Shown here piece after piece: positions 21,280 to 32,900 of a stretch of 64,000 nt of DNA. The DNA is from Volutella citrinella. Lineage: Eukaryota; Ascomycota; Sordariomycetes; Hypocreales; Nectriaceae. The stretch covers positions 868,001-932,000 of the forward strand of contig JAWZSP010000009.1 of the NCBI GenBank assembly GCA_034401135.1, in the 5' to 3' direction. Within the stretch, counting starts at the first letter, position 1. Each line of letters begins with the position of its first letter. A program made the position numbers and the translations under genes. Under the pieces are notes generated by a model that was not told the origin of the DNA, did not search any database, and saw nothing but the letters and a program-made list of their open reading frames with translations.

Positions 21280-22698
21280 ATGGGACCCCAAAACCTCCCT
21301 AATGAGCTTCTGGGCCAAACATTGAGCTACCTGTACGTGCATGACGACCCGTGCGACCCTGGTCCTGAGCCAGATCAGCGCGACCTGTGCAACGCCCGTC
21401 TCGTCTGCCGCGAATGGAACAGGTTTGCGTCACCACATCTCTTCCACACGCTTGAGCTCGTCCACAGTGACAAGGGCTTTGACAAGTGGAACAAATTCCT
21501 CGACGGAAGCCATGTCAACAGTCTTGTGCGGCGCGTCATCATCAATAGTGCACCGCAGCCTTTCAATGTCAATGACGATCCTGTTTGGGCTGCCTGGGAG
21601 AAAGAGGGCAAGTACGAGAGCTTCACCCACACAATTGACCGTATCAAAGGCTTTGAAGTTCTCGCGGAAGTGGAGATTCGATTCACAGAAAACTGCTGGG
21701 GCATAGAGAACCATACGTGGACCGACGACAATATCGAGGTGTGGAAAACGAGGCTCAACACCCTGCGGGCCGTGTTTGAGGCTATTCGCAGGCGTGCGGT
21801 GGACAACCCGGGGTACAGCAGAATCAGCTCCCTCACAATCGAGCAGCTGCAGAACAAGCCCCTTGAGGAGTTCACCTCTTCGGAGCTCTTCAAAGACGTC
21901 ACTAGGAGCGTAAATCGGCTGCACCTGCGCGTGTGCGAGGAGTACAACGACTATGCGCCGGAGGATGATCTCTACAACATCGAGAGGTGCACGTTTGAGC
22001 CGTACCTCCAGAGTCACTGGCTTACGCCCATGGCTGATCAGCTGACAAGCCTTACGCTCTACTTCAACGAATGCTGGGGCACGATGCCAGGGTACTTCGA
22101 CGGCAACGGCGTCGTCTTCAGCTGCCTCAAGACACTCAACATCGGCCACTTTGTCATCTCGCACCACGACCACTTCGACTGGGTCCTGGCACAGAAATCA
22201 CTGACAACCCTGCGCCTCGAGTGTTGCTACATACTCACGCACATCCACCTCTGGGAAGACGTCCGCGACCGGCTCGAGGTTCGGCGGCATGACTGGAAAC
22301 AGCATCCTCTCCCCGCGTTTGGCTGGGCCACGGAGAGGGACGTCGTGTACACCTTTCCGGGCACCTGGGCCGACGTCTTCAACCGCATCCGCACCTCTCT
22401 GCCTAGACTGGAGAACTTTGCGAATCAATCTGCCGGTTCCCAATTCCTGCGGTTCCGTCGCACGAGCGCTGTTGGCCGAGGCATTGACGCCCTTCGCTAT
22501 ATCTCATTTGATATTGGCACGATGCCCAGTCCCTGGACAGAGACGCATAATCAAATGGGCGAAATGGACTTTTGCGAGCCGTTTGCCGAAGATGCGGGCG
22601 ACCCTCCTAACCCTCACATGGAGCATATCGGGAAGGACACGCATGCGCTGCTGGATCTTATGGATGAGATGGAGTCGCGCCGGAGTCATGCTGTGTAG
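21280..22698 (+). CDS. F-box protein, function unknown
   Basis: Single-exon gene, 472 residues. It opens directly with an F-box: LPNELLGQTLSYLYVHDDP ... NARLVCREWNRFASPHLFHTLEL. The remainder is a long leucine-rich, Trp-rich region without a recognised substrate domain. F-box proteins recruit targets to SCF ubiquitin ligases through Skp1. This one differs in sequence from the F-box-like protein at 6485-7979, so the two are not recent duplicates. The ATG used is 5 residues before the F-box and no earlier in-frame ATG exists nearby. Confidence 0.8.
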   Translation: MGPQNLPNELLGQTLSYLYVHDDPCDPGPEPDQRDLCNARLVCREWNRFASPHLFHTLELVHSDKGFDKWNKFLDGSHVNSLVRRVIINSAPQPFNVNDDPVWAAWEKEGKYESFTHTIDRIKGFEVLAEVEIRFTENCWGIENHTWTDDNIEVWKTRLNTLRAVFEAIRRRAVDNPGYSRISSLTIEQLQNKPLEEFTSSELFKDVTRSVNRLHLRVCEEYNDYAPEDDLYNIERCTFEPYLQSHWLTPMADQLTSLTLYFNECWGTMPGYFDGNGVVFSCLKTLNIGHFVISHHDHFDWVLAQKSLTTLRLECCYILTHIHLWEDVRDRLEVRRHDWKQHPLPAFGWATERDVVYTFPGTWADVFNRIRTSLPRLENFANQSAGSQFLRFRRTSAVGRGIDALRYISFDIGTMPSPWTETHNQMGEMDFCEPFAEDAGDPPNPHMEHIGKDTHALLDLMDEMESRRSHAV

Positions 22699-22715
22699 TG
22701 AGAGTGGAAGGGACT

Positions 22716-22739
22716 TCAATCTCAATCTCAATCTCAATC
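22716..22739 (+). repeat. Hexanucleotide microsatellite (TCAATC)x4
   Basis: Four perfect copies of TCAATC, 18 nt after the stop codon of the F-box gene, so in its 3-prime UTR. Confidence 0.9.
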
Positions 22740-23728
22740 GGTATGTCTTGTTGCCTTGCGGGATGCGTTGCGTGTCATTTTCCAATTGTTGGATGAAAGG
22801 CTGGAGAACTTGCTGCTTTACAGATCGAGAATGATGGAAGACAGGTAGAGAAGAGACAGAAGAAAGAGCTTGAAGTTGCACTTTGAAAGGCTGCCGATGA
22901 AGTGGTGGCAAGGTGCATGCAAGACATGTCAGTAGCTTACAAACTAGTTCATATTCGGACCAGACACGAAGTGGAGTCCCCCGTTGATGTGAACACTAAT
23001 TAATAGCCAGGCCGTGGATACTCTCAACCCGTTCAGGCAGGCAGATTGAGAGCCATGAGACATGACATGACGCGTGAAGACAACATTGGCTGCTCCACAA
23101 TCTAATATGAACAACTCACATCGTCCTTGAATGCGTGGGGTCAAGGGCCCTCTGACAGAAGGAACCGAGTAGATAAGTATGCACACTCCCCCTCCATTTC
23201 GCGACTCTTGGCTGTTTCCGGAAAGGCTGGCTGGCCTTCAATTGCGCGTTTTGCGCTATGGGCTCACCTCCAGATTTCATCACCACTAAACGATTCGGGA
23301 AGGCAATGGGAGAGCACATCCGCTCCACGCCAACTTTAGCTGCGCTCCTGGACCTCAAATTGCGGGGTAAGTGCACTATCGGCGGGGGTCAGATGCGATG
23401 GAGCGATGCTCTCCGCCGACCTGCCTGCGTGTTGCTATCTGGTGATGCTTCAGGGAGCCTCAACACAGGGCGTGTGCGACATCCCGACACCGGCTTCGCA
23501 GTGGCAAACCCGGAATTCCGGGGTACAAGTAAATGGCTTGACGAGATAACAAGGATGGAGCCATGGAGGGAGAGGTGTGCCGACAGACCGTGGGGATGCT
23601 GGTCGTGGACTAGATGGCTAGCAGGCATGGTACATGGCAAGATCTGGATACCCTCACTCTATTCAACTGCTGGACATTCGCCCTGCTTGCTCTCTATGCT
23701 GCTACTGCACTACATCCCTCCTCCTAGC
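22740..23728. other. Intergenic region
   Basis: About 1 kb between two convergent genes (F-box on plus, DUF3445 on minus). Short frames only; nothing with a domain and no RNA gene seen. Confidence 0.45.
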
Positions 23729-24993
23729 CTAAGATCGCAGGTACTCGCACACCTGGCCTCCCCATCGGATGGCGCTCTTGTACTTGCCCATGCCTGGCGC
23801 GTTCCCTTTGCCCAGTCCCTCGATGGCATCCGCCAGCTCCGCCCCGATGCCCTCCTCCTTCAGCTGCCTCACCGGATACAGATACGTCTTGAAGGAGAAC
23901 AGGATCGCATTGGACGCCGGCAGCCTCGACAGCGTCTGTAACTCGACCCGCATAAAAGTCTGGCCAGTTAGTACCGCAGAGACACGCCAGCGTATCAGTC
24001 GGGCACTCACCTTGTCCATGTCAATCCGCTCCTCCTCCCACTGCTGCTCATAGTGAATGTGGTTTCCGTCCACTGTGTATAGGCTGTCGTGCGTCTGCAT
24101 GGACCAGTTCATGCGGCGCACATTCTTGCCCGCCTCGAGGCGCGCAAAGAATCGCTCCATGCTGGGCCCAATCTTGTCATACGAGGGCACCGGCGCGTGC
24201 ACTTCAACGAGCGTCTTGTCCAGCTTGGACGAAGGATCGAAGCCGGCGGGGAAGGCACACATGAAAGCCACGGTGCGGTGGCCCTCGGGCGTCGGCGCCA
24301 GCAGGAACAGGTCCTCCTCGACTGTCTGGCCCAGGACACGCAGCGCCGACTCCATGTCCGTCGCCGAAGTGCCGGCGGGCGACGTTGGGAAAGACGCCCC
24401 GGTGATCAGATTGGTAAAGGTAGCCCCGTCCACGGACAGGTTGAAGAGGCCAGGGAAGCGACCAGGCAAATAAGTGCCCAAGAGATGGGTGTACAGCTCA
24501 CGCACAGCCGCCTCGCCGCCGGGGACGCAGCCGTGGACCCCGCTGCCCTTCTGGGAGATGAGGTTTCGCCGAAGGTTGATGCGGTCGAGATAGTCCTCGT
24601 CAATAGTGATGAGCTCTGACGCTGGGTTGGACTGAATGGCTGCAGAGAGTCAGCAGCATTCCGGTGTCGTGCCATGAGACGTACCCATTGTGATGTGATA
24701 GATGGGCTTGAATGGCCTCAGCTCCCGCCTCCGGGCCGCCTGCCAGTCATAGTTGTGCAACGGCTCGATCGGATCAATACTCGACTTCTCCGGGGGCATT
24801 GATACAGGCCGTGCTTGTTGCTTGCGGCTACGCATCCATTTCTTTGCCTGCAATCGTCAGCGCCGTCTCCGCGACCCGGAATTGTCTAACTCACCACGGC
24901 CGTGACAAGCCACGAAGCAAGAAAGACAATAGTAGCAAGGCCCGTCAACTGAAGCAACGAGCCCACAAAATCTGTGTGGCGCAGGGAGGTCAT
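23729..24993 (-). CDS. DUF3445 protein (heme-dependent oxidative N-demethylase-type)
   Basis: 373 residues in four exons: 24993-24895, 24847-24685, 24639-24011, 23959-23729. Exon 1 encodes a single membrane segment (VGSLLQLTGLATIVFLASWLVTAV), so the protein is probably ER- or membrane-anchored with the catalytic part cytosolic. Exons 2-4 carry the family core: PLHNYDWQAARRRELRPFKPIYHITM, DEDYLDRINLRRNLI, the QTHDSLYTVDGNHIHYE segment, and the end motif FMRVELQTLSRLPASNAILFSFKTYL. The last intron (23960-24010, 51 nt, GTGAGT ... CTAACTGGCCAG) is in frame and stop-free; splicing gives the conserved RVE-QTL context without interruption. Members oxidise dimethylamine-like substrates or are of unknown substrate in fungi. 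Confidence 0.82.
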
Positions 24994-25322
24994 TGTTTTG
25001 AGGTATCAACAGGTTTTGGAGCGCTGTGAAGCACGATGTGGACGTCGGCCGTCGAGGTGTTGCGACTCTTCCACGTTATATAAATGTTGGAACTCTCATC
25101 CGGCCACACCCCCGATGTCGTGTGGGGTACGATGGACTGTGAACTAAACTGCATCCTGTAACGGCTGCCGGTAGTCAACACATTGAGATAACAAATTGGG
25201 TTCATTAGCATTATCGGCCGCGGGGTGTGTCTATCGCTGATCCCGCGTGACCGGAAATGTGCCTTATATACCGTTCCGTACGCCTATGTACCTTACAAAC
25301 AATTCGCCATACCCATGCTGCC
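24994..25322. other. Intergenic region
   Basis: 329 nt upstream of the DUF3445 gene and downstream of the GT31 gene, both on the minus strand. No clear promoter motif was seen. Confidence 0.4.
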
Positions 25323-26885
25323 TTAAAACTCCCACCACAATTCAACCACTTCGTCTCTCATCTCCGACAGCTTCTGCTGCGGGTCGATAGTTATGGAGCC
25401 GTCCGCGGCCGGCGCTGGTAGGTCATCCTCGAGCCGGTGGACGTACACCTCTCGCAAGTTGTTGCCCACCTTTTCCGACTCCACGAGCCGGTAGCTCTTC
25501 TTGCGCTGGCTCGGCACCTTCTCGCGCATGGGGCCCAAACTCCACTCGAAACCCGGAGCGCCATCCCATGTGCCCTCGACCCGGCTCAGGTCTATGCCCT
25601 TCATTCCTCCCTTGTATTTGACGATGCTGTAGCCGGTGGACAGTACGGTATCGGTACCAAACTTGAAGCGCTGCAAGAGGCAGTTGCCGCAGAATCTCGA
25701 AATCTTGACCATCTGGTCGACTGGTGCCTGATGCCAGGACTTCCAGTGATGGAGGCTGAGTGGGTTCCGCCCGGCCTCGTAGAAGCCGCTTAGATCTGAG
25801 CCCATGTCAAGCTGATGCAGCCCGTCGACTACCGTCAGCTTGGTGTTGGTCTTGTCGTAGATGCAGGCCTTGAGTAGCCCGTCACCCTGTGGCACATGAT
25901 CCTTCGCCAAGCACTCTTCCAGATGGGGGTCCAACTCTTGCGCCAGCGCCACACTGAGAAAGGCGCCCGCGCCGCCAAATGCCATGAAGCCATGGAACTG
26001 GACGGCATCGTGGTTTTCCGACAAGCCACCCAGGTACACTGGGTCGGTGTAGTTGTGCTTGTTGAGGACTTCGTCGAGCCGGTATAGCGACGGGAAGAAG
26101 GTGTCATCGTCTATTATGGAGATCCACTTGGTGTGGGCGGTGGTGTGTTTGAGCAGGTCACGCACAATCGTAAAGTGCTGCTCGTTAGCGGGCTCGTCCG
26201 GGTTCCAAGGACGCGCCATGACGAGCTCGATACCACGCGCACGGTACTGAGCTGCCACGGCATCTAGCTTGGAGTCCCTCGCAGATTCCGTAATGATTGC
26301 TAGCAGCCGAGCTCCAGAGTCACTGAGCCATGACTCAAACTGCGGCATGGCCTCAACCAGTCGATCCAGGCTGGTGGCTACCCCAAACAAGAGGTGTGAG
26401 TAGTCCCTCTGGGGAAAAGCTGGTGGTAATTCCAGGGTGACTGGAACACAGTCGGTGTGTGTCCACCCCGCGCATGTCTTATCTAGGCTGAGCAGCTGTG
26501 ACCGGCCGAGAAGCGGCTCATCAATCACGGTCAAGTTGGGTCGCGTCGACGGGCGGCTGGGAGATGGGCGTATGCAGCGCCGTTGGTACAAGACCTCTCG
26601 GGTCAAGCCATATGAGCGTCGGCGCAAGTGGTCGACTTCAGGGGCACATGCATGTGCGGATTCGAGGTTGGGACGGTCGGGTCTGTCGCCGAAGCCAAAG
26701 GGGAGCGACGGTCGAAATCGGGGGTCCGAGCGGTCAGAGAATGTGAGGAGGAGAGCCGCGGTGACGAGAAACGTAGCTAATACTACGAATCTCCGTCGCG
26801 GAGCGTGCAACATGCGCCTCATCGCAGCCCGGGCATGACGCTGTGTATCGATTGAGTGGGATCGACCACGGAGGCGTGGCGACAA
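25323..26885 (-). CDS. GT31-type glycosyltransferase
   Basis: Type II Golgi membrane protein, 520 residues, one exon. A basic N-terminus and one hydrophobic anchor at about 33-49 (FVVLATFLVTAALLLTF) are followed by a stem. The catalytic domain starts near HLLFGVATSLDRL and contains the metal-binding DDD motif in WISIIDDDTFFP (about residue 256), the donor-site stretch GGLSENHDAVQFHGFMAFGGAGAFLS, and the LSLHHWKSWH segment typical of fungal family 31 proteins. It probably transfers a sugar to glycoproteins or wall glycans; donor and acceptor are unknown. A second in-frame ATG (26822, MRRMLHAPRRR) also leaves the anchor intact, so the start is not settled. Confidence 0.85.
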   Translation of the reverse strand: MSPRLRGRSHSIDTQRHARAAMRRMLHAPRRRFVVLATFLVTAALLLTFSDRSDPRFRPSLPFGFGDRPDRPNLESAHACAPEVDHLRRRSYGLTREVLYQRRCIRPSPSRPSTRPNLTVIDEPLLGRSQLLSLDKTCAGWTHTDCVPVTLELPPAFPQRDYSHLLFGVATSLDRLVEAMPQFESWLSDSGARLLAIITESARDSKLDAVAAQYRARGIELVMARPWNPDEPANEQHFTIVRDLLKHTTAHTKWISIIDDDTFFPSLYRLDEVLNKHNYTDPVYLGGLSENHDAVQFHGFMAFGGAGAFLSVALAQELDPHLEECLAKDHVPQGDGLLKACIYDKTNTKLTVVDGLHQLDMGSDLSGFYEAGRNPLSLHHWKSWHQAPVDQMVKISRFCGNCLLQRFKFGTDTVLSTGYSIVKYKGGMKGIDLSRVEGTWDGAPGFEWSLGPMREKVPSQRKKSYRLVESEKVGNNLREVYVHRLEDDLPAPAADGSITIDPQQKLSEMRDEVVELWWEF

Positions 26886-29800
26886 GGAGTGGATGCGTTA
26901 TCAGGCGCGGTGTCCCTGCAGCGAAGGACGTTGCCAAGTTTGTCGTGGCGAATTGGTCTGCCGGGGGGTTCAAGCGAAAGGCTTCAATGCTCGGGTGTCT
27001 GTTACGCGATCGGCCGGAATCTTTGAGACGGGCAAAGCGGGTGGCTTTTGACTCGAGTGTTGGTCGCGGGAGCTATTCGGCGGGAGGAAAGTCGTGGAAT
27101 GGTCGTCAGAGATATGCAAAAGCGAGAGCAAAGACGGCTATTGTCCAAACAACAGAGAAAAGACAATCACGATGGGCGACAATGTTCAAGCGAATGGATA
27201 TAAGAAAAAGGAAGGGGAGGAAGAGAAGAGGGAACAAGTCGAGATCCACCGGGCCTGGGTTCAGGAAAGAAGGTGGGAAGGTCAGGAATCAAGGGCCGTG
27301 GCAGGCGCGCTAGGAGGGAAAGTGGGATGGGTTGGATGGCGAGGCTACCCTCTGAAGGGCAAGTGTGGGTGGGCGGTGGTGGTGAAGGGGGGGGCTCAAT
27401 GAGGCAAGGCTCCGGGGGGAAAGGACTGCACCTGCCACAAACTGGCTGGAGCGATTAGGGGAGAGTGCTAGGAACAACGGGCCCGGAAACTGTGCAAAGG
27501 AGGGGGGGAGGCCACTAATTATCGCTATATGCCTGGGCAGAGTCGAGTCAAGGTCCAGACAACGCCGAGCGCCAGTCAGTGGCTAGAAATGATCCAAGGG
27601 GACGCCGTTGCGTGCTCGTTGTTGGTCCGGCGGTGGATCCAGGAGGGGCAGTTGTGTTTAAGGGGAAGCGGAGGCTTGGCACGCGACGCAATGGCATGAG
27701 ACTGGTGATCGCCCGCTGGAGCGGGGATCACGCGCAGGCATGCTTCGTCGTCGCTCGAGTGAGGCGAGTATTCGGCGGCGAGCGCATGCCCGACGACGCT
27801 GCTATCAGGAGCAGCCAACATGCATGCAGCGCGGAAGAGTGTCCGCGATGCTGCGAGGTGGCATCGCCAGAAAGGTCATGGTTCGCAGGCCGGCGTTCGT
27901 GCCAATTGGCTGCTGCTGGCCGTGCCAATCGAGCACCGACAAATGCGCAAACCACAGTATCCTCCAATCACTAACGGCCCTGCGGCCCAGCGGGCGCTCG
28001 CCAGGCTTGGGCCGGGGTATGGTAGTCCGTTTTGGTGGGATGAATTATTGCCCATGTTCCGGCCCCCGTGCCCGACTCAGTGCTAATATTCGTCACCCAT
28101 GCCATTCGAGGGTGGGGGAAACCTGACCGAGATGGTTGCACACCACTTCTGCCATGGCAGCCGTCGCTGCTCGCATTCCGCCTCCGCGATGCCGCCAACC
28201 GACGCCGAGGACATGAGGGCGGGCGGTCTGTGATGCAGCAGCACGGCCAAACTGACAGGATGACGCAACGTGGGCAGCTCAGCTCTATTCTGCATGACTG
28301 GCTGCGCGAATACGACAATCTGCAACGTCGATCGATCCAGTTCGATGGGCCAGAGACACAACACCACGACAATGTTTCACCAGCAGCTTACAGAAATGCA
28401 CACGGCCGCATTGAATCGTTGGAGCTTGGCGGAGCTGCCCTTGGTCTTGACCCGAGACTCTGCAATCGCCCTGCATTTCGAGCCGCGCAGACTGGCACAT
28501 CGGTACTTGTAGCTTGTGGTGTTTTATCGCGAAGGGAGCAGTTTTCGCCTTGAATTTTCGGTCCCAGATTGAACCAAACAGCCTAAAATACGAAGGCTGC
28601 CCCACCCAACCGCTCAACAGTGCACCTCCACTAGCCTAAAAAATAGGCACTGCCCAGCCTCCCTTGACCAGTAAACTCAATTGCCGAACTCTGCGGGAAC
28701 TCAGAGTCAATTCCAACGACTGCATCTTATCCCAACCACTTAATTATCCCACCCAGGAACTCCTAGGGGATAGACGTAGACTTCCTCGCCGTCAGCGCAA
28801 CCCAACGAGTCATTGTGTCTGATTAGCGTTTTTGTAATGCCGCCATCGCTAGCTGACTCGATCGGAGCCAGCAGAAGTCTCTAGTCAGTAATTGAAGGCT
28901 AGGCGCCAAAAAAGGGCTTGTTGTCGAGCCACGAGGCGCAGGGCTTCGCTCAAATCTCTTTGAGATCACTCAGTCCTCCTCTGGCCCGATTCGACCGACT
29001 CATGGCTGTTAGCATGGTCGCGTAGCAGCCAACACATCCCACAAGCGACATCGCGTGCAATGGCAGAGTCTATCATTGCCCGGGCCGGTACAGCTAGTGG
29101 TAGCGAGCTTTCAGCTCCCCCTTGGTGAACCAACGTTTGAAGCAAAAGGTTTTCGCGAAAGCCTGCATAGTCGAGTTAGCTACAATGAGCACTCGCATTT
29201 TGGCCAATATCGAGCTGACAGTTGGGCATTACCAGTTCAACCCACAACAAGTAGCCCTCTTCTTTGTTGTGGCCCTTAGGCAGCGGCCCAAGAAGAAGAA
29301 TACCATTCGAGTTATTCTTCAGTCGAAAGAGGCAATTGCAAGTGCCCGATACAGCTAGTTTACCCGTAGCGGCTAATCCAGGTGGAGAATACGAAAATAC
29401 CAACTTTGGTTCTCGGGTTTGTCAAAACTGGGTCAGTCAAGAAGCAAAAACCAGCTGGGTAGATTTCTTATCATTTTTCCTATCGCGAAACTTGAATGTT
29501 AAAGCATTCGGCTGAACTCACAATCAAATACCAACCAGACGTGGTTACATGAACTGTGCATTACTGGTCATTCAAGTTGAAGGCCTCCTTGGTGCAACGG
29601 GTGCGGGCAAATCCCACTCAGTGGCCATGACCACCTGGCATCAACTGTCGATATATGTCCTCGAAACTGCTGCTCTTACTGGGTTTTATTTGTACACTCT
29701 GATATTGGGTTGCGCACAGAAACCCGGAGCTGGGCTTTGGACAATGTGGAGTGCCTGGATATGTGCTGAACGCTTATTTGATAAATATTCATGGAATATA

Positions 29801-29972
29801 TTTAGAAATTGAGTGAATGAATATCATTTGTCCGTCCTGACTGTTGTGTAACCCGGAAAATCATCGGTACCCCTCAAGGCGTTAAAAAAAGCAATCAGGC
29901 TGTGACCGCACACAAACGGACATCTTCACAACATCGTGGTGTCGAAAAGGCCGGAAAGGCTGAATTGTCAAT
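26886..29972. other. Gene-poor interval, about 3.1 kb
   Basis: Divergent promoters of the GT31 gene (minus) and the 1349-residue gene (plus) bound this gap. From about 27060 to 27450 the plus strand is purine-rich (so the GT31 strand is CT-rich, common in fungal promoters and leaders). From about 28560 onward base composition becomes AT-rich. Between 28579 and 28966 there are several short stem-loops: CAGCCT/AGGCTG (28579-28599), GCCTA/TAGGC (28634-28648), ACTCTG/CAGAGT (28688-28707) and CTCAAA/TTTGAG (around 28950-28963). No gene is supported except the doubtful 87-codon frame at 29549. Confidence 0.5.
29549..29812 (+). pseudogene. Possible membrane-protein remnant (87 codons)
   Basis: A short ATG-to-stop frame with one clear hydrophobic segment (LSIYVLETAALTGFYLYTLIL) and a second weaker one (GLWTMWSAWICA). 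The pattern recalls part of fungal multi-spanning integral membrane proteins, but no flanking exon could be joined to it. It may be a decayed fragment or chance. A stretch GATGAGKS looks like a P-loop but stands alone, without other ATPase motifs. Confidence 0.2.
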
Positions 29973-32900
29973 ATGTCCTCCCAAGGAACTGTGTGCCAGG
30001 TAGGAAAAAGGATCCATACACTACTGAGCGGACCTAACCGCGTGCTGACCTGGTCATGAGGCTCTTAACCTGTCCAACGCTCAGAAATGCCAGAAGGAGG
30101 CGACTCATGCAAACGGCATCTTCTGCTGGTTCCATGCTACGCAAGTCTTTGCCTTGTACAAGGGTTACAAGCGACGCAACAGCCGTCTGGACGGCCTTGA
30201 TGCCGAGGGCCCTGCCTACCTCAAGGACGCCCAGATCCCCATCGCCAACCAGAACTTTGCGGATGTCACTGAGCAGACGACGCTCCGGGAGATCCACTCT
30301 CACCTGTTTGAAAAGTATGTCCTGCTTGGAAAAGTTATTGATGCGCGAAAGCTGCACCAGAAGCACTTTTCCTCTTTGCAGTTCGACTTTGGCGCCCAGG
30401 GCTATCTCGATAAACTGAGCAGCCAGCGCCACACAATTCTGCGGGCCCTGGAGAGGCTCGAGAGGCGGACCGCAGATATTCTGTATCAGAAAGAGCAATG
30501 GTTTGATTGGGTTCGTCTTACACAGGATGCGGAAGAGGCCAATCGTGAAAAGGAGCAGAAGAAGCTCAAACTGGAGGCCGCCTTGCTGAAACGCCATAAC
30601 AACATGGTGCAGGCCAAATTGGAGAAGACGCGGCAAAAGGAAGAGGCCAAACTCCAGGATGCGTGTCTGGAGCAGGCATTCCGCGAGAGATTGTTTCTAG
30701 ATGAGGCAGATGATGACGAGGAGTGGGATCCTATCGAAGGCCTCAATACCGACAAGCGCCAACAGTACATTGAGCTGATCAGGCACTTCCTTTGGCTGGA
30801 TGTTGACATCGAGATTCCGGATGTATCTGACCCGGCTCAAGACACGGCCAAGACGCCAAAGAAAAAGGCAAAGGCCAAGGGCAAGGCGGCTGAGACACAG
30901 GCAGCACCTGCCAGCCCCGTGGGTCGCCGATATAAGACGAAGCGGGAGCCGCGAGGCCAAGCTAAGCTGCTATCGATGAAAACCGATGATTTGAGCTGGG
31001 ATCATGATACAAACGAGCCTGACAAGGCAAGTATCGAAACGGAGCAGGAAATCAGAGAGCGGCTTGAGGAGGGCGTCAAGAAGAACCTTGACTATCTCCA
31101 AGCCATGCAGCTTGCTGGCAGCAAGGACATGCCGTATGAAACGTACGCACAGCCGGCCCCGATTACAGATGGGGAGATAGAGTCTGCTATCAGCGATATC
31201 AAGCAGATCAAGCTCCTGTTATTTTGCCGCTTGCTCCTTGGCCAGGCGTCAGTCCTGCCAGCGGCAGTACGGGCCGGTAGTGTGGACGAGTTGCTCAAAG
31301 ACACTGAAATCACCGACGCTGACCTGCGGGACCTCTGCCTCAAAGTCGAGAGCCCAACACTGCAGGATATCCGAGACGCGTGTGCCGACTTTGCGCGCGG
31401 AGACAAAGTCAAGGATGCTTCGTTCCCCCCAGAGGAGGAGGAATCCGACGACGAGGAGAACTTTGTGAACCTCGTCAACGCCAGCAGGCGGTGCACCATC
31501 CAGACCAAGATCGTTATCAATAAATTCCTCGAGCAAAAGGTCAAGATGCACATTAAGAATAATGAGAAGGCAAAGGAGCCGAAGCTCAAGACTAGGGTTG
31601 GCATCTGCGGCTTGAGCATCTGGGACCATAGGAGAGAGCGAACCATGTCGCGGGACGGCTGGCTCCAGTTCTCCATCATGGTCAAGGACTGCGACCTGCG
31701 GCACGCTATCAGGATTTGCCGCAACTGGTCCGAGTTCTCCGACCTGAACCTCCTCACGCTGTGGAACTTCTTCCCCGCGTCCAACTGGACGGCGTGGGGG
31801 AACAACCGCCTCACGCAGCAGATGCAGCAGCTCGGCTTCTATCCTTACTTCTTCGACCTCGACGCGGAGAGGGTCAGCCGACACAAGCAGACGACGGGCT
31901 GTGAATTTGCCCCAAGCGAGCACGATGTGGTGGAGGCCAGGAATATTATCGTGGGCCACGTCAAGCGCAACGATGCCGTCACGCGGCGCTTCCTGCAGTA
32001 CGTGTCGATGCGGACGTGCGAGATGTTGGTCCTGGTCCGGGACGGCAAGACGGGGCGTATCATCACCGCGCCGCCCAACGAGCACCTCTGGACGTACCGC
32101 AAGAAGCAGGGCCTCGGCCAGGCCTCCAAGATTGACTGGGAGAATGTGCTCGAGGTTGGGGAGAAGTACTTTCGCATGGTGGACGCCCTGAGGCAGTGGC
32201 GCTTTGGGTTCGACGACTACTACGACATGTACATCTGGGACCTTGCGCCCGGCCGCTCAGGCCTGGATCTGTACAATAGAATCATCACGGTGAGTCGTCT
32301 GTCATAGGACGAAGATGGCGTGGCAGCTGAACGAGCTAGAATCTCCGCCTTGCTTGGCGCATCCGAACCCCCAACGACATCTACGCTCACAACGCACCGC
32401 TCCTGCGCAAGTTGACTCGAGGAGCAACGACTATGCGCACGCGGCTGATCCGGCCCGGAGAGCGAGTCGAGAGCTTCTGGCACTCGCTCATGGGCGACAA
32501 CGCCGAGCTTGCCGTCTTTCACGTCAACGGTAAGAAGCTTGAGCGCATAAAACAGGGCCCCTCAATGCCGTACAATTTCTACAATGAAGGCCAAGTTGCC
32601 GAGGATATCGTCCTGTTCCCAGACGACCTCATCACCCGCAGCGGCAGGGAGCCTCTCCGCCAGACCCAGAATCCCGTCAAGACGTTTGAGGACAAGCTCT
32701 TCCCCATGCGGCTCAAGCGATTGGACTACGCCTTGGCGGCCTTTGCCATCGGCCAGGAACCCCTGAAAGCTCTCGATAGCGTCGAGAGCGATTACGAGCG
32801 CTGGCTGTGGGAGGCGCCAAGGGTCTGGGTGACGAGCATATCTGCCGTGCTGCGCTCAGATGTCTCGGACGGCGACCAGCAACTTCTGGAGCGGGCTGGG

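Noticed and set aside
26843..27313. 156-codon Arg/Lys-rich frame upstream of the GT31 gene
   Set aside because: It begins inside the GT31 coding start on the opposite strand and runs through purine-rich promoter DNA; no domain.
29590..29615. P-loop-like GATGAGKS in the 87-codon frame
   Set aside because: No Walker B or other ATPase motif; isolated match in a doubtful frame.
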